Shown here: positions 1 to 9,187 of the stretch, piece after piece
Position numbering within the stretch: position 1 is the first letter of the stretch
Layout: the number at the start of each line of letters is the position of its first letter
Source of the DNA: Cudoniella acicularis
Taxonomy: Eukaryota; Ascomycota; Leotiomycetes; Helotiales; Helotiaceae
Direction of reading: 5' to 3'
Length of the DNA stretch: 14,402 bases
NCBI GenBank assembly: GCA_013054445.1
Contig: JAAMPI010001443.1
Span: 1-14,402 of the forward strand
Position numbers and translations under genes: made by a program
The notes under the pieces: generated by a model
What the model saw: only the letters and a program-made list of their open reading frames with translations
Databases searched by the model: none
Told to the model about the DNA's origin: nothing

Positions 1-929
1 CCACAAACCCACAAGCCTTCAAATCCTTCCTCGCAGCATCCCTCAACACATCCACGATTCTCCTCCCCATCTTAACCTTCCCAACACCCGTTTCCAAGCC
101 CATCTCCACACAAACACGCCAATATCTAAACGCCTCCCTCAAATCCTTGCCCCGCATCATCAAGCCGCCAACTACAACACTATCCATGATATTAATCACG
201 CCGTATACCACGCCCGGACCCAAGATCTTTACCTCACCGCTCTTCAGCCTGCACCCCGTAATCCAGCGCTTCTCCGGGGCCCACTTCCTGCCTTTCTCCG
301 CAAAATCCTTCAGAGCCTTAGCTCGAACATTGGCAGAGAGGAGTGATAGATCGACGGTGAGAAGTTGGATTCTCATAAGCGTCTCTCCTTCTCCGCCTTG
401 AACGGCAATGAAGGAAGAAGCGCCCAGACCTGCCATCTTCCAGAATCCGCCGAAGCCAGCTGTAGCTACCTGAATGTATTTAATAGCTTTCTGCATCTCC
501 TCCTTCGCCTCTTCCATTGCCTTTATCTTTCCCTCACTCTCGGCAGAACTAGCTTTACTTTTAGACACAGGCTTAAAGCTCCGCACGGCCTTTCCGTCTT
601 CCCCAATAGTGTAATTTCCCCATGATTCCGCGGCCCATACCGCTCGGCCCAGCAACTTGTATTCATTCGTGATGGTAGCAGGGAGCGTGACGTTGAGGGG
701 TAGCGGGGCAGGGGATCTCGAATGCGAGGGGGTATTTGACGGCGCCTTTTTGGTCGGCGGGAGGAGAGCGGAGGCGCGTGATGAGATCTGTGACGGGCAT
801 GGGGCCTAAGAGGGGGGAGGTCGTCGGGCGACCGAAGTCGTAGACAAGGATGCTGGTTCCTGGGACCAAGAGAGTAGGGTCGGAGAGGATAGTTGAGAGA
901 GTGAGGAGAGGTTGGTTTTGGTTTGCCAT
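1..929 (-). CDS. Uncharacterised protein, C-terminus cut by the window edge, frameshifted
   Basis: I do not recognise this protein and assign no function. The start at 929 sits in a strong fungal context (CAACAATGGC) after a pyrimidine- and A/C-rich leader. Residues 1-72 read in one frame (start MANQNQPLLTLSTILSDPTL). That frame then turns to nonsense and stops at 663-665. Another frame is open from 805 off the left edge and reads as natural protein from about 712. Skipping one base in the four-G run at 711-714 joins the two into about 309 visible residues with no other break. Visible parts are a proline-rich N-terminal segment, a charged helix-like stretch around residues 130-150 (KAMEEAKEEMQKAIKYI), a glycine-rich segment around 158-169 (GFGGFWKMAGLG), a WAPEKRW patch around 216-222, and a GPGVVYGVINIMD segment around 237-249. 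I see no signal peptide or clear membrane segment. No GT-AG intron of plausible length explains the shift, so it is a real indel or a sequence error. Coding status is well supported; identity is unknown. Confidence 0.82.
711..714 (-). other. Probable one-base frameshift site in a homopolymer run
   Basis: Four G on the plus strand (CCCC in the gene) lie where the upstream frame stops looking like protein and the downstream frame starts. Dropping one C gives a smooth join (EIPAPLPLNVTLPATITNEY). The surrounding 25 bases hold other C4 runs, so the exact site is uncertain by about 20 bp. A short homopolymer fits either a sequencing or assembly indel or a natural mutation. The two cannot be told apart from one sequence. 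Confidence 0.65.
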
Positions 930-1250
930 TGTTGATATATGGGAGCTGTATTTGCTGGAGTTTGGGAATTATTGAGATGGTGAGTGGTTGATAGTAGCTG
1001 GAGTTGGGGGTTGTAAAGGTGATGAGTGGTAGATCGAAGCAGATGTGAATGGAGAATCCAGGGACGACGCGGTTCTGCAGACGGAGCGAGAACTGAGGGG
1101 AGAGAAATTTGTAGGTCGCGTGCGAGCGTGGCTGCGAGCATAGGTAGCCGGTGTGGGTACGGGTGGCTATTCGTTCTTTGTGAGAAATTAAGGAGAGGTA
1201 CTCGTAATAAGAGAGATCTCTACGTTAGCATATTAATCTAGGAGGTCAAA
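930..1250 (-). promoter_or_regulatory. Upstream leader and probable promoter of the left-hand gene
   Basis: Read on the minus strand, about 170 bases before the start codon are C-, A- and T-rich with few G, ending in ATATATCAACA before ATG. This is typical of fungal 5' leaders. Farther upstream is TTCTCTCCCCTCAG (minus strand, around 1093-1106), which resembles a 3' splice acceptor of a leader intron, but I cannot find a matching donor with confidence. An ATG-started ORF at 1141 to 806 runs across the main start. The transcription start is not determinable, so the limits are approximate. Confidence 0.45.
954..1039. repeat. Imperfect 43-bp tandem duplication in the leader
   Basis: Unit 1 (954-996) and unit 2 (997-1039) both begin GCTGGAGTT and share a GAGTGGT core near the same offset, with scattered substitutions and small gaps between. 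In the minus-strand upstream ORF the two copies read as TTHHLYNPQ and TTHHLNNSQ. The copy lies entirely in the presumed untranslated leader of the gene starting at 929. Confidence 0.55.
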
Positions 1251-3300
1251 TACTTATTACGGGACGGTGGGGGAAAAGGATTTCCATGAGAAATCTAGCA
1301 GAGACACATGTAACGAGCGACACACTCATGGAGAGGGAACTACTTGAAAATGACTTTTTCAAGCTAGAAGCGAACCTTGTATAGATAGATGCCTTCTGGA
1401 GATTTCTAGTGAGAATGTCTCTCCTCTTATGCGTACCTCTTCGTCCTTCTCTCGCTACAAGCCTACAGCTTCGGTTCTTTATAGAAGTGCTTCTCCTCGT
1501 GTAATATATCAGCTTTCACCAGATTTTTTTACAGTAATAATTCTCCCCATGTACTGCCTCTCCTCGTACAAGCAATACCTATTCGCGTTCTTACTTTCCT
1601 TTACTCGTACGATACATAAAAGCGAATTTCTGAGCTAAGGTGCGAATCGCCAACCGTAGCAGGGTGAAATAGAGCCGAGGTGAAATCTCCGCCGCAAAAA
1701 GATTATTATACACAATCACCAAGAAGCACATAGAAATAGAAGGGGCTTGTTGAGGGGTTTATTAGTTGTGATCGTGATTGTGGTGAGTTTGATTTAGTGA
1801 AAACAGGATTAAAAAGGAGGTAGGTGAGTTCCGAGAAGGGGTTCGAATTGTTACGCGAGGTAAGAATCGAATGAAAGGCTGAAGATGGATTTTCGTTCGC
1901 AAAGGTGAATTGAATTTAGAAGTGATGATACGTAGATGCGACTCGAACAAGTTTAAGGTAAAAAGCGATAGAAGATGGAAAAAGGAAGGCAAGTTGATCT
2001 CTACATGGCTTTCACGCGGTCTTTGTGTGGCATGATATCGCATGAAACACTTGAAACTTATTAAATAATTATTAAATAAAAAGTCTGAGTAATTGGAAAA
2101 GATGAAAGTTTGAAGCAAGTTGGTCACATCCTTTATATTATAATAATATTCTACAGTATTATGATAATTATTCTTTGAAGTGTTGCAATTGAATACGCAA
2201 TGCATGGCAAGAGTGAACATGTCGGAAAACCAAAATTATTTTGTAAAGTGAAACCTTGCAATTATTGTTGAGACATTCATCTTGCTGATTCTATTACAAA
2301 TCTTGCTATTCCAAAATCTGAGAAGTTCGTACCTATAAAATAGACTGAGGATAGCGAAGAGTTCAACTTCAGAACAACTTGCGCTATTCTACATCCTTGT
2401 CTACCCACCACGCCATCATTTTCATTTTAATATTCAGGAAACGACTTTCTGTTTCCAGTCTTAAAGACGATCTTTTACTCCTGGAGATAAAGCTGAAGAT
2501 TAAATGTTATTGACGTGGTAGAGCGAGAAGTACGGTTCATGTGTCCGACAGCAACATGGGAATGCTTGGCAGCGACACTTTCATTGACAGCAACAATTCA
2601 CAACAACCGAAATGTCCTAGTAGCAGCCAAAATTTTTAACCGACTTAGCAGAGGATTATGAAATCAAATTAAACGCCGTCGTCAATTCAGCTCGGTGCCG
2701 TATTCAAAAACCAAATGATTGAAGTGGTTCTTCGGACATCAGAGCGTGTCCACCGTGAAATGCACCATCCAGTTTCTTGTGCCGTCGCATACGACTCCCC
2801 CTCGCAGATTAGGATTCTCTTAGATTAAAAGGATAGATTCTAGATACGCTTCTAGCAGTCACAAAGGTTGACAAAACTACGCAACATCAAGCTCGCACAA
2901 AAAGATGCCCCCCCAAAAAGCCACTTCCCACTATATTAAAAGAAAGAAAAAAGAAAAAAGAGTAAACAGCGAAACTGCAATCAATAATTGCCCTGGGCAA
3001 AAGCGTACGTTTATTCTGCTTAAGATCCGGAGACCACCAACATTGCTATAGTTTTAAATGCCCCAGTTTCCACTTGCAAATTTGTCGGCCAACAGTTATG
3101 CTTTGATTGTTTAGATCTTTATTCTTAATTGAATATGTAAAGGTGCTTTGGGGGATAGCTGAAGTTTGATATTTTACTCGCTTAGGAACCAACTTCGTCC
3201 CCTTTTTTTGCGCACCTTGAAGTGGCGGTTTTTTACTCCTTGTTCTATATAGTAACCTGACACTTGAAAAATCCTCGAGAACCTTTTTTAAAATAACTGA
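1251..3300. other. AT-rich intergenic DNA, no gene seen
   Basis: Stops interrupt all six frames at short intervals. The longest open stretch (minus strand, 1762-2220) has a Phe/Asn/Ser/His-rich composition with no domain-like pattern. The section contains A/T runs such as the TTATTAAATAATTATTAAA block near 2060, and a C7-A5 junction near 2911. I see no tRNA T-arm, rRNA segment, transposon terminus or splice-bounded exon series. Confidence 0.6.
1488..1571. repeat. Pair of degenerate 17-bp direct repeats
   Basis: TGCTTCTCCTCGTGTAA (1488-1504) and TGCCTCTCCTCGTACAA (1555-1571) are 67 bp apart and differ at three sites, all C/T or G/A transitions. The neighbourhood is pyrimidine-rich and holds weaker relatives such as TTCTCCCCATGTAC just before the second copy. 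Transition-only divergence fits RIP or deamination decay, but a low-complexity origin is equally possible. Confidence 0.35.
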
Positions 3301-4650
3301 GCGGTCTCTTGACTCTTAGCTAGCTTCGTCTCAGACACTCAGAAGATTCAAATCTCACTTCAAGAACTCTCTCAACCACGTGACTTCATCCTAGCACTTC
3401 TCACTCCAATCACTCCGTTAGCTTTAAAGGGGTGGGCCACCTTACCTCCTAACTTCTCTTTACTTCAAGTAATCTAGCACGCATACGCTTTAAACGTCAC
3501 ATCTGTACAGTAATCAAAAGCGAAGCCCTTTTGAAGGAAACACACAGAATTCTCACGGGAGGGATCGATAAAGAGAGTGAAAGTTTCTGAGTCCAGGACC
3601 TCGATTTGAAAAAAAATTAAGAAGAGGGAGAGCGAACTTAATACTAGCAGCAACAAAACACTCGATAATGGCAGCTAGCTTGACAGTAACAGCCCTTCTA
3701 GATTTTTTGAATTATCTAACTTTTAGAACTTCTTACTAGTTCAAAACAGTCTATTTACCAAGAAACGTTAATTTTTTGGCTTTAACCTACAATCCGACAA
3801 ATAAAGTAGAGAAGTAGAAAGAGTCCTCATCTACAGCTAGCAGGGCTTTAACTCTTCGGATGCAGAGAGTAAACAGAAAGGGAGGTCGTCACAAGATCTT
3901 ATATAAGGAGTTTAAAAACAAGATCGTAGGGCTTAAAAGAATTCACGTCTGCTTCACGGTACGACTTCCGCCCAAGTTAAAACTTGCTACACGAGACAGG
4001 TCTGAGCAATAGGGTATTTAAAATTCATGCACTTCAGAGCTTCTACTTTCCCTCACGAAGTTCCGTAAGTTATAAAAGCAGGCTCGATTTCTAGAGAGAA
4101 ATTTTTCTTTAAACAGGTCGGAGACACCTCAAAGCAAGACACATAGCCAGATAGGAAGTTCATCTTCGTGTTCTTGAGGTATGATTTCTGCTTATCTCGA
4201 GGATTCAGGGATGGTTTTATAGGCCAGGAAGCCAAGGCTAAAGAGAGATATTGATATTAGAGAGCTGGAGAACATTCTGGTACTTGGCAGCAGTAGCAAG
4301 TTACTCACCAGCGACAACTACCTCGAGAGCAACAGCTTTCCAGTCGGAAAGCATCCCACAAATTCCCCCCTCATTTTTCATAATTCCTTAGCTCATATCA
4401 CTCCTCTCTACCCTAGAAATAAACGCTACCAAGTCTGCACACGGAAGCAGTAACCCACAAGCAAGCGGGCAATCAAAAGGTGTACTGATGTTGCGAACGA
4501 TCATCTGCACGTGATAAAGTGACCGTACTCGGAAAGAAGACAGCCATTTATAGGCAATGACTCTTTTGGAGGAGTCTAGGCAGTAGATCGCGGGGCTTAT
4601 CAAGGTCTGAAACAAGTCGACTCACTACAACTATACTTGTTAATTAAAGC
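3301..4650. other. Stop-rich, CTAG-enriched stretch; possible decayed repeat relic
   Basis: I count 11 CTAG tetramers here, where about 5 would be expected from equal base frequencies. TAG and TAA interrupt every frame. Several frames nevertheless read as short, protein-like runs broken by stops, for example around 4053-4235 and 4388-4615 on the minus strand. That pattern is what repeat-induced point mutation (C to T in CpA contexts) leaves in old transposons. I cannot match any run to reverse transcriptase, integrase or transposase motifs, and I see no terminal repeats, so element type and even its existence remain inference. Confidence 0.25.
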
Positions 4651-7600
4651 AATAGGCAATCTAAACCCCCACCCCCCAAAAACTTATAAGAGCTTTCTCC
4701 TCCCCGCACGCTATAAACCTCAGACCCGTATCCAACCCCCCTCTCTATAATATTACTAAAAAATACTAGAATCGAGCTCTTTATACGAACTCCGGTTCTT
4801 GCACAATTCGCGGAATGGAACTTATGGAAGTCGTCACATTTGTTTGCTTCTAACCTAACCCCCTAGTAAGATTTTTTCTGGATTGGTTTCAGGCATCAGT
4901 TGACAACTTTTCTACACTCAAGCAAAGCCTATCAGCTCGCTGCCTTCAACACTGTGGATATTTGTTATGTAGAAAAAGGGAGTAGGGAGGGGGTATTTGA
5001 CAGCAACAGTAGAGAAAGACTTAACTGCGAAAACCAAATTGACAGCAGTCGCATCTGACTAACAGCACGATACCCACTTGACAAAACAGCTCCATATACT
5101 TATAACCACAACCACACAGCCCAAATACAACTTTCAGACGTAAGTCAAGACCAACATAGCCAACATTTAATTTCCACATTCCAATCCAAAATTCCTCCTC
5201 CAGTAAAAGGTACGCTACGGGTCCAGCTCCTATTCAGAAAAAAAAGCACAAGTGCATTGCCGCATCCTCAACCTTGCTCCTGTGATTTTTTTTCTTCGTT
5301 TCCTGCTCTAATAAATACCTCCTTCTAAATCTGGGCTCTGTCGTGACGCAAGGCTGGGTGGCTTTTTACTACGAAAGAGGAGGTCTTATTTTTTGGAAGC
5401 GAGAAGAGTGAGATGGTGAATGTTATGGTGGGATATAGACTCTCCTAGGAAAATAGGAACTAATCCCCTCCCCGCCCCTTTGAAATTTCTACCCTTCTCA
5501 ACCTCAAGTCCCTATCGAGCAAAATATCTCAATATGCTCCCCCAACCTCCCCAACCCCTCTCCTTCCTTTCCCCTCTCTCCACCACAACTCACCACAACT
5601 CACCTCACCTCATCTATAAAAACCTACCCAAAATATTCTAAACTCATACTTGAGGACCGCAATGGATTTTATGTATTTCACACTGCCGGCCAAAATCGGG
5701 AAGAAGGTTGGTGTTTGATGTTTGAGCCCTGAATATATAGCTGTGTGTAGAAACCGGATTTAGGCTGAAATGGCGTTGAGCTAAGGAGGAAGGGAGGAAG
5801 GGGGAGGTCAGATAACATGACAGCGGCTGGGAAGAACTCAACAGTGATAAATAACCTGATAACGACAGGAAGAAATTCTTTCAACAGCAGCCAGCAGTAA
5901 CAAACAATAAATCAGCCCACACACTGGCAGCTAGCTACGAATGCACATCCATTCAACTACTCCACCATACCTCCCCACAACCATCCCACAACCATAAGCC
6001 GTAGTGACGACCAAAAAGCCTCGCAGCCCAGCAGCAGCATCACTTTTATTATGATATTTCAATTATAGCTCTCGTCTCCCCGGTCCTGCTTCCGATAGAA
6101 TTAGTCTGAAGAATAATTTTTATTCTTTTCTGTTTCTTGGATTCTCGAACTGAAATGTTGAGTCAGAAGAAGGTTTTGACTCTCAGTTTTGTTTTTCGTT
6201 CAGTTATATAATCTGAAGGAGAACAAGGCAATTTGCGGCGTCCCTCTCAAAATCACAGCCATGTTTTACATAAAAAGCAATAACAACCAAAACAACTAAG
6301 CTTAATAAAATATCCCAACCCACATCTAAATTTTCTCCCGAACAAATTTTTATTTTCCCTATACCCTAAACCGCCACCTACCTCAAGATTCAATATAAAG
6401 TCTCCTCAAGTGCCAGTCATCCCTATCCTCCCCACTTACGTTACTCGGAAGAGAAACCCGTACACATCTTCGCTTACTGCCGAAATAGTGAATTAAAGGA
6501 CTTTGCAAGTTCAAGACGAAGACAGACAAAAAAAATAAAAATTAGGATCATAAAGACAGAGGATAAAGTGGTAAGGATTGAAAGCAGAGGATAAAGTAAT
6601 GCCTGATTATTCTTAGACAGTGGGAGAGGGGAAAGACTCTGATAGTGATAGTTTATTTGGTAGCGAAAGATATTTTGATAGAAGTGGGTAAATTCGCAGT
6701 AGTCGAAGACCCTCAATTAAATATCAAGAACTCAGAGAATAAAACACGAGATAGCAGCAAATAATAAGTAAAAGTGTAAAAATGTAATACAACTTTCAGC
6801 GGTCGGCGATATCGAGACTCAGACCAACAACGCAATCGTCCTGAAGTTACCTATCTTAAAACTTGTTGTTTTTACCAATATTTCTAACCGTAGTTTAAGG
6901 TCAGTCAGGAGAAATAAAAAGTATTTGGTCGATGCTCCGGAGTTCGGCCTCATAATCTTGCGCGTTTTTTTAAATATCCGAGAGTATACCCTATCTGATT
7001 CACATCTTGAATCCGTTGCGGTCTTTGGGTGATTTTCTCCAGCGGGTACCTAGACCTCGCCGCTAGAACTCGTGGATTCAGAAGAAGAGACTGGTGAGAC
7101 TTTCATAGATTGTGCTGGGGGAAAAAACCTTGACATGACGTCCACAGTACAAGCAGGTGTTGATGAGATATGCACTTTTGGTTTCGGATTTGGGAGCATA
7201 TGATGTGGTCTCAATTTCAGGATATCATTGAGTATACCATTATCGAACAACATAGATTAACCAAGAACTCTCCCCTAAGCCGCTTGGCCGAGGAATTTTC
7301 GACCACTTCACCCCACACTCGAGAGATGATCGCGTGAAGATTCAACATCACAACTTCACCGCCTCCTCTTCCATTCAACTGTTACAATACCCGCAAAACA
7401 ATAATACAATGCAGATTGCAAACCCCGCTGCTTACGAGCACATGAGCACATCGTCTCGACATCTTCCAAACTTATCATATTTCCCCCCCAAACATCATGT
7501 CATCCGACGAAAAGAACGCGCCACACCGTGTCTTTCCTCTTTCCTCTTCAAAATACAACTCTGCAATCAATAATAATAAATAAATAATGTTGGTGATGAT

Positions 7601-8850
7601 GTAAGAAAGAGCCCCACTACTGCACTGCACTAGGTAGTCGTCAAATACCCCATGTCAGAGAAGGTGCATGCGGCGTAAGATCGAAGGAACAACAATGTAC
7701 AAGGTACTATACCCGCCCTCACGTATATCATAACGTAGCAGACGTTATTAAATGCGCGGTGCGCGCGCCAAATATTGAAAATATTGCTTTCGTACGGGGC
7801 TCCAGAGATCACGGTACTCTTCGGCTTGTTCGGCTGAAATTTTTGCGGTCTGGATTTAGATGACCACCCTCTTCGGCACGCCGAAGACGACACTGAATGA
7901 CTCACCAGTGACTTGTCAAAGAAAATGACGCGAGAAATGATCAGAAATCCAACTGAAAAATCGCAGCAAATCATATTTAGGCTTGAGCAAGAGTAGATGA
8001 TGCCACGGGTTTTGCTAAGTGAGGAGGAGCGTAATGATTATTGTGAATTGTGGTACGTTGTCATTTCTTTATCGATTACAGGAAGAATAATTAATAATTA
8101 TAGCATCTGTAGTAGCGCAGCGTGGAACGGAAACCAAAACCCACTTTTTTAATAGCAGCGCTCGTTCTATGCGTGGTTGAAAAATTATTTCGTAAAATAC
8201 ACTTGCAGTAGAGGCTTCATCACCGCGATAACAAAAACATAACTACTGCCTACTTTGTCAGATTTAACGTCTCGTCTAGCGTTGCACTGGGCAGTACTTT
8301 GGTGGTATCTCGATACTTTGTCTCTCTAGAGCTAAGTTGGCTCGTACCTAGTGCGTAGACTGTGGTAGGCACGATTCGCGAAGGTAAAAGCGGAGCAGGA
8401 CCAAGGCACGTCACAAACAAAATGGCCAATTGACTCGGCATGCAAGTGATATCTTGCCGCTTGGCAAGGGGATAAAATATGCAATTCGATAATAAAAGGG
8501 GGATGATGGGATTATGCAAGTTCTGATACCTTGCAATCAGAATTGATCTCCTGATTCTGACCTCATTAACTCACTGATTAAGTGGCTGTACCGCAAACCA
8601 AGACAAGGCGTACACCAACCATGTCGCCTCACTGACCGCACCTCTTAGACTCTTGACACTTGTCCTTGCGATCCAGTGAAGGAAAAGGCAAAGTGGGTCA
8701 GAGAGCGATGAGAAGGATTGCGTCGTCACAACCCGTTTCGATACAAGTTTCAATCCTTGAAGTGATGAGGAAGACCCACGAAACACATTGGTCGGTCGGA
8801 TGTCGTCAAGAGACTCTACTTTAGCGCCGCCTCGCTATCTCCTTTTGTAT
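4651..8850. other. AT-rich intergenic DNA, no gene seen
   Basis: No frame longer than about 115 codons, and none with recognisable motifs or a clear intron-exon pattern. A hand count of one line (6481-6540) gives 18 G+C of 60. The stretch includes homopolymer and C-rich patches near 4662-4678, pyrimidine tracts near 5530-5610, and a short GCGCGC patch beside an AATATT-GAA-AATATT inverted repeat near 7760-7785. None of these forms a recognisable element. Confidence 0.6.
5581..5610. repeat. Short tandem repeat (10-bp unit, then 5-bp unit)
   Basis: CACCACAACT occurs twice in a row, followed by CACCT twice. It lies in a pyrimidine-rich tract that begins near 5530. Simple-sequence origin is likely. 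Confidence 0.6.
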
Positions 8851-8852
8851 GG

Positions 8853-9029
8853 TCACGTGATGTAAATACCCTCCACTCATAGGCAGCCACCGGCATCTTC
8901 TAACCGAACGACTAGATCACGAACAAACGGAGTGTCGAGAAATTCCACTTCCACTCTGAAAGGAGGGGACACCCCTCAAACCTGCAGGGTAATCCCAATC
9001 CGGAAATGTCATCCTATCCCGTCACGTGA
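8853..9029. promoter_or_regulatory. Promoter-like cluster: two TCACGTGA palindromes around a GAGGGG/CCCCTC inverted repeat
   Basis: TCACGTGA occurs at 8853-8860 and 9022-9029. CACGTG cores of this kind bind fungal bHLH factors such as Cbf1-type proteins. Between them, 8963-8977 is a perfect inverted repeat, GAGGGG-ACA-CCCCTC, holding both orientations of the AGGGG stress-response core. A CCTGCAGG palindrome follows at 8981-8988. Downstream on the plus strand, 9085-9157 is C/A/T-rich like a fungal leader. Motif content and placement suggest an upstream regulatory region firing rightward, but no supported CDS follows, so the target is unknown. Confidence 0.35.
8963..8977. repeat. Perfect inverted repeat with 6-bp arms and 3-nt loop
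   Basis: GAGGGG at 8963-8968 and CCCCTC at 8972-8977 are exact reverse complements around ACA. Each arm contains an AGGGG/CCCCT core. It may be a paired protein-binding site or a small hairpin; arms this short also arise by chance. Confidence 0.5.
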
Positions 9030-9157
9030 ACTTGACTTCCTATCCATCCGGGTTCTCTGTGACCAGTAACTTAAGTTGGACCCCCAACCTTAAAATAATC
9101 TATCACAAACGCTTCCCCCAAACCCCTCTAATACTCTGCATCTCTTATCACTATCAG

Positions 9158-9187
9158 ATGACCCTTGCTGATCATCAGACCACCTAA
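9158..9187 (+). other. Minimal ORF (9 codons) after leader-like sequence
   Basis: An ATG follows a C/A/T-rich tract and opens MTLADHQTT before TAA. If a rightward transcript starts in the 9.05-9.15 kb area this would be its first ORF and would act like an upstream ORF. Short ATG ORFs are common by chance, so this is only a possibility. Confidence 0.15.

Noticed and set aside
147..625. Plus-strand frames at 147-401 and 365-625
   Set aside because: They lie antisense to the well-supported minus-strand gene and look like its shadows.
663..806. An intron as the explanation for the frame change
   Set aside because: The GT-AG pairs in this interval give introns of about 24-36 bases and mostly keep the wrong phase. 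The required length is one more than a multiple of three.
1343..1363. Hairpin CTTGAAAA / TTTTCAAG with a 5-nt loop
   Set aside because: About one such 8-bp hairpin is expected by chance in a window of this size, and nothing nearby gives it a role.
1191..1440. Possible terminal inverted repeats (1191-1220 versus 1411-1440)
   Set aside because: They match only in blocks of 4-7 bases with several gaps, and no target-site duplication is visible, so a MITE is not supported.
1838..1851. GGTTCGAATT resembling a tRNA T-arm
   Set aside because: The flanks do not pair into a 5-bp T stem and there is no acceptor or D arm. Other TTCGAA sites (12067, 14140) fail the same test.
3377..4513. CACGTG at 3377 and 4508
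   Set aside because: Four CACGTG in the whole window is about the chance number; only the extended TCACGTGA pair near 9 kb was kept.
4660..4680. C-rich CTAAACCCCC-like tract, and a single CCCTAAACC near 6363
   Set aside because: They resemble telomeric repeats but are not tandem; a single copy is meaningless.
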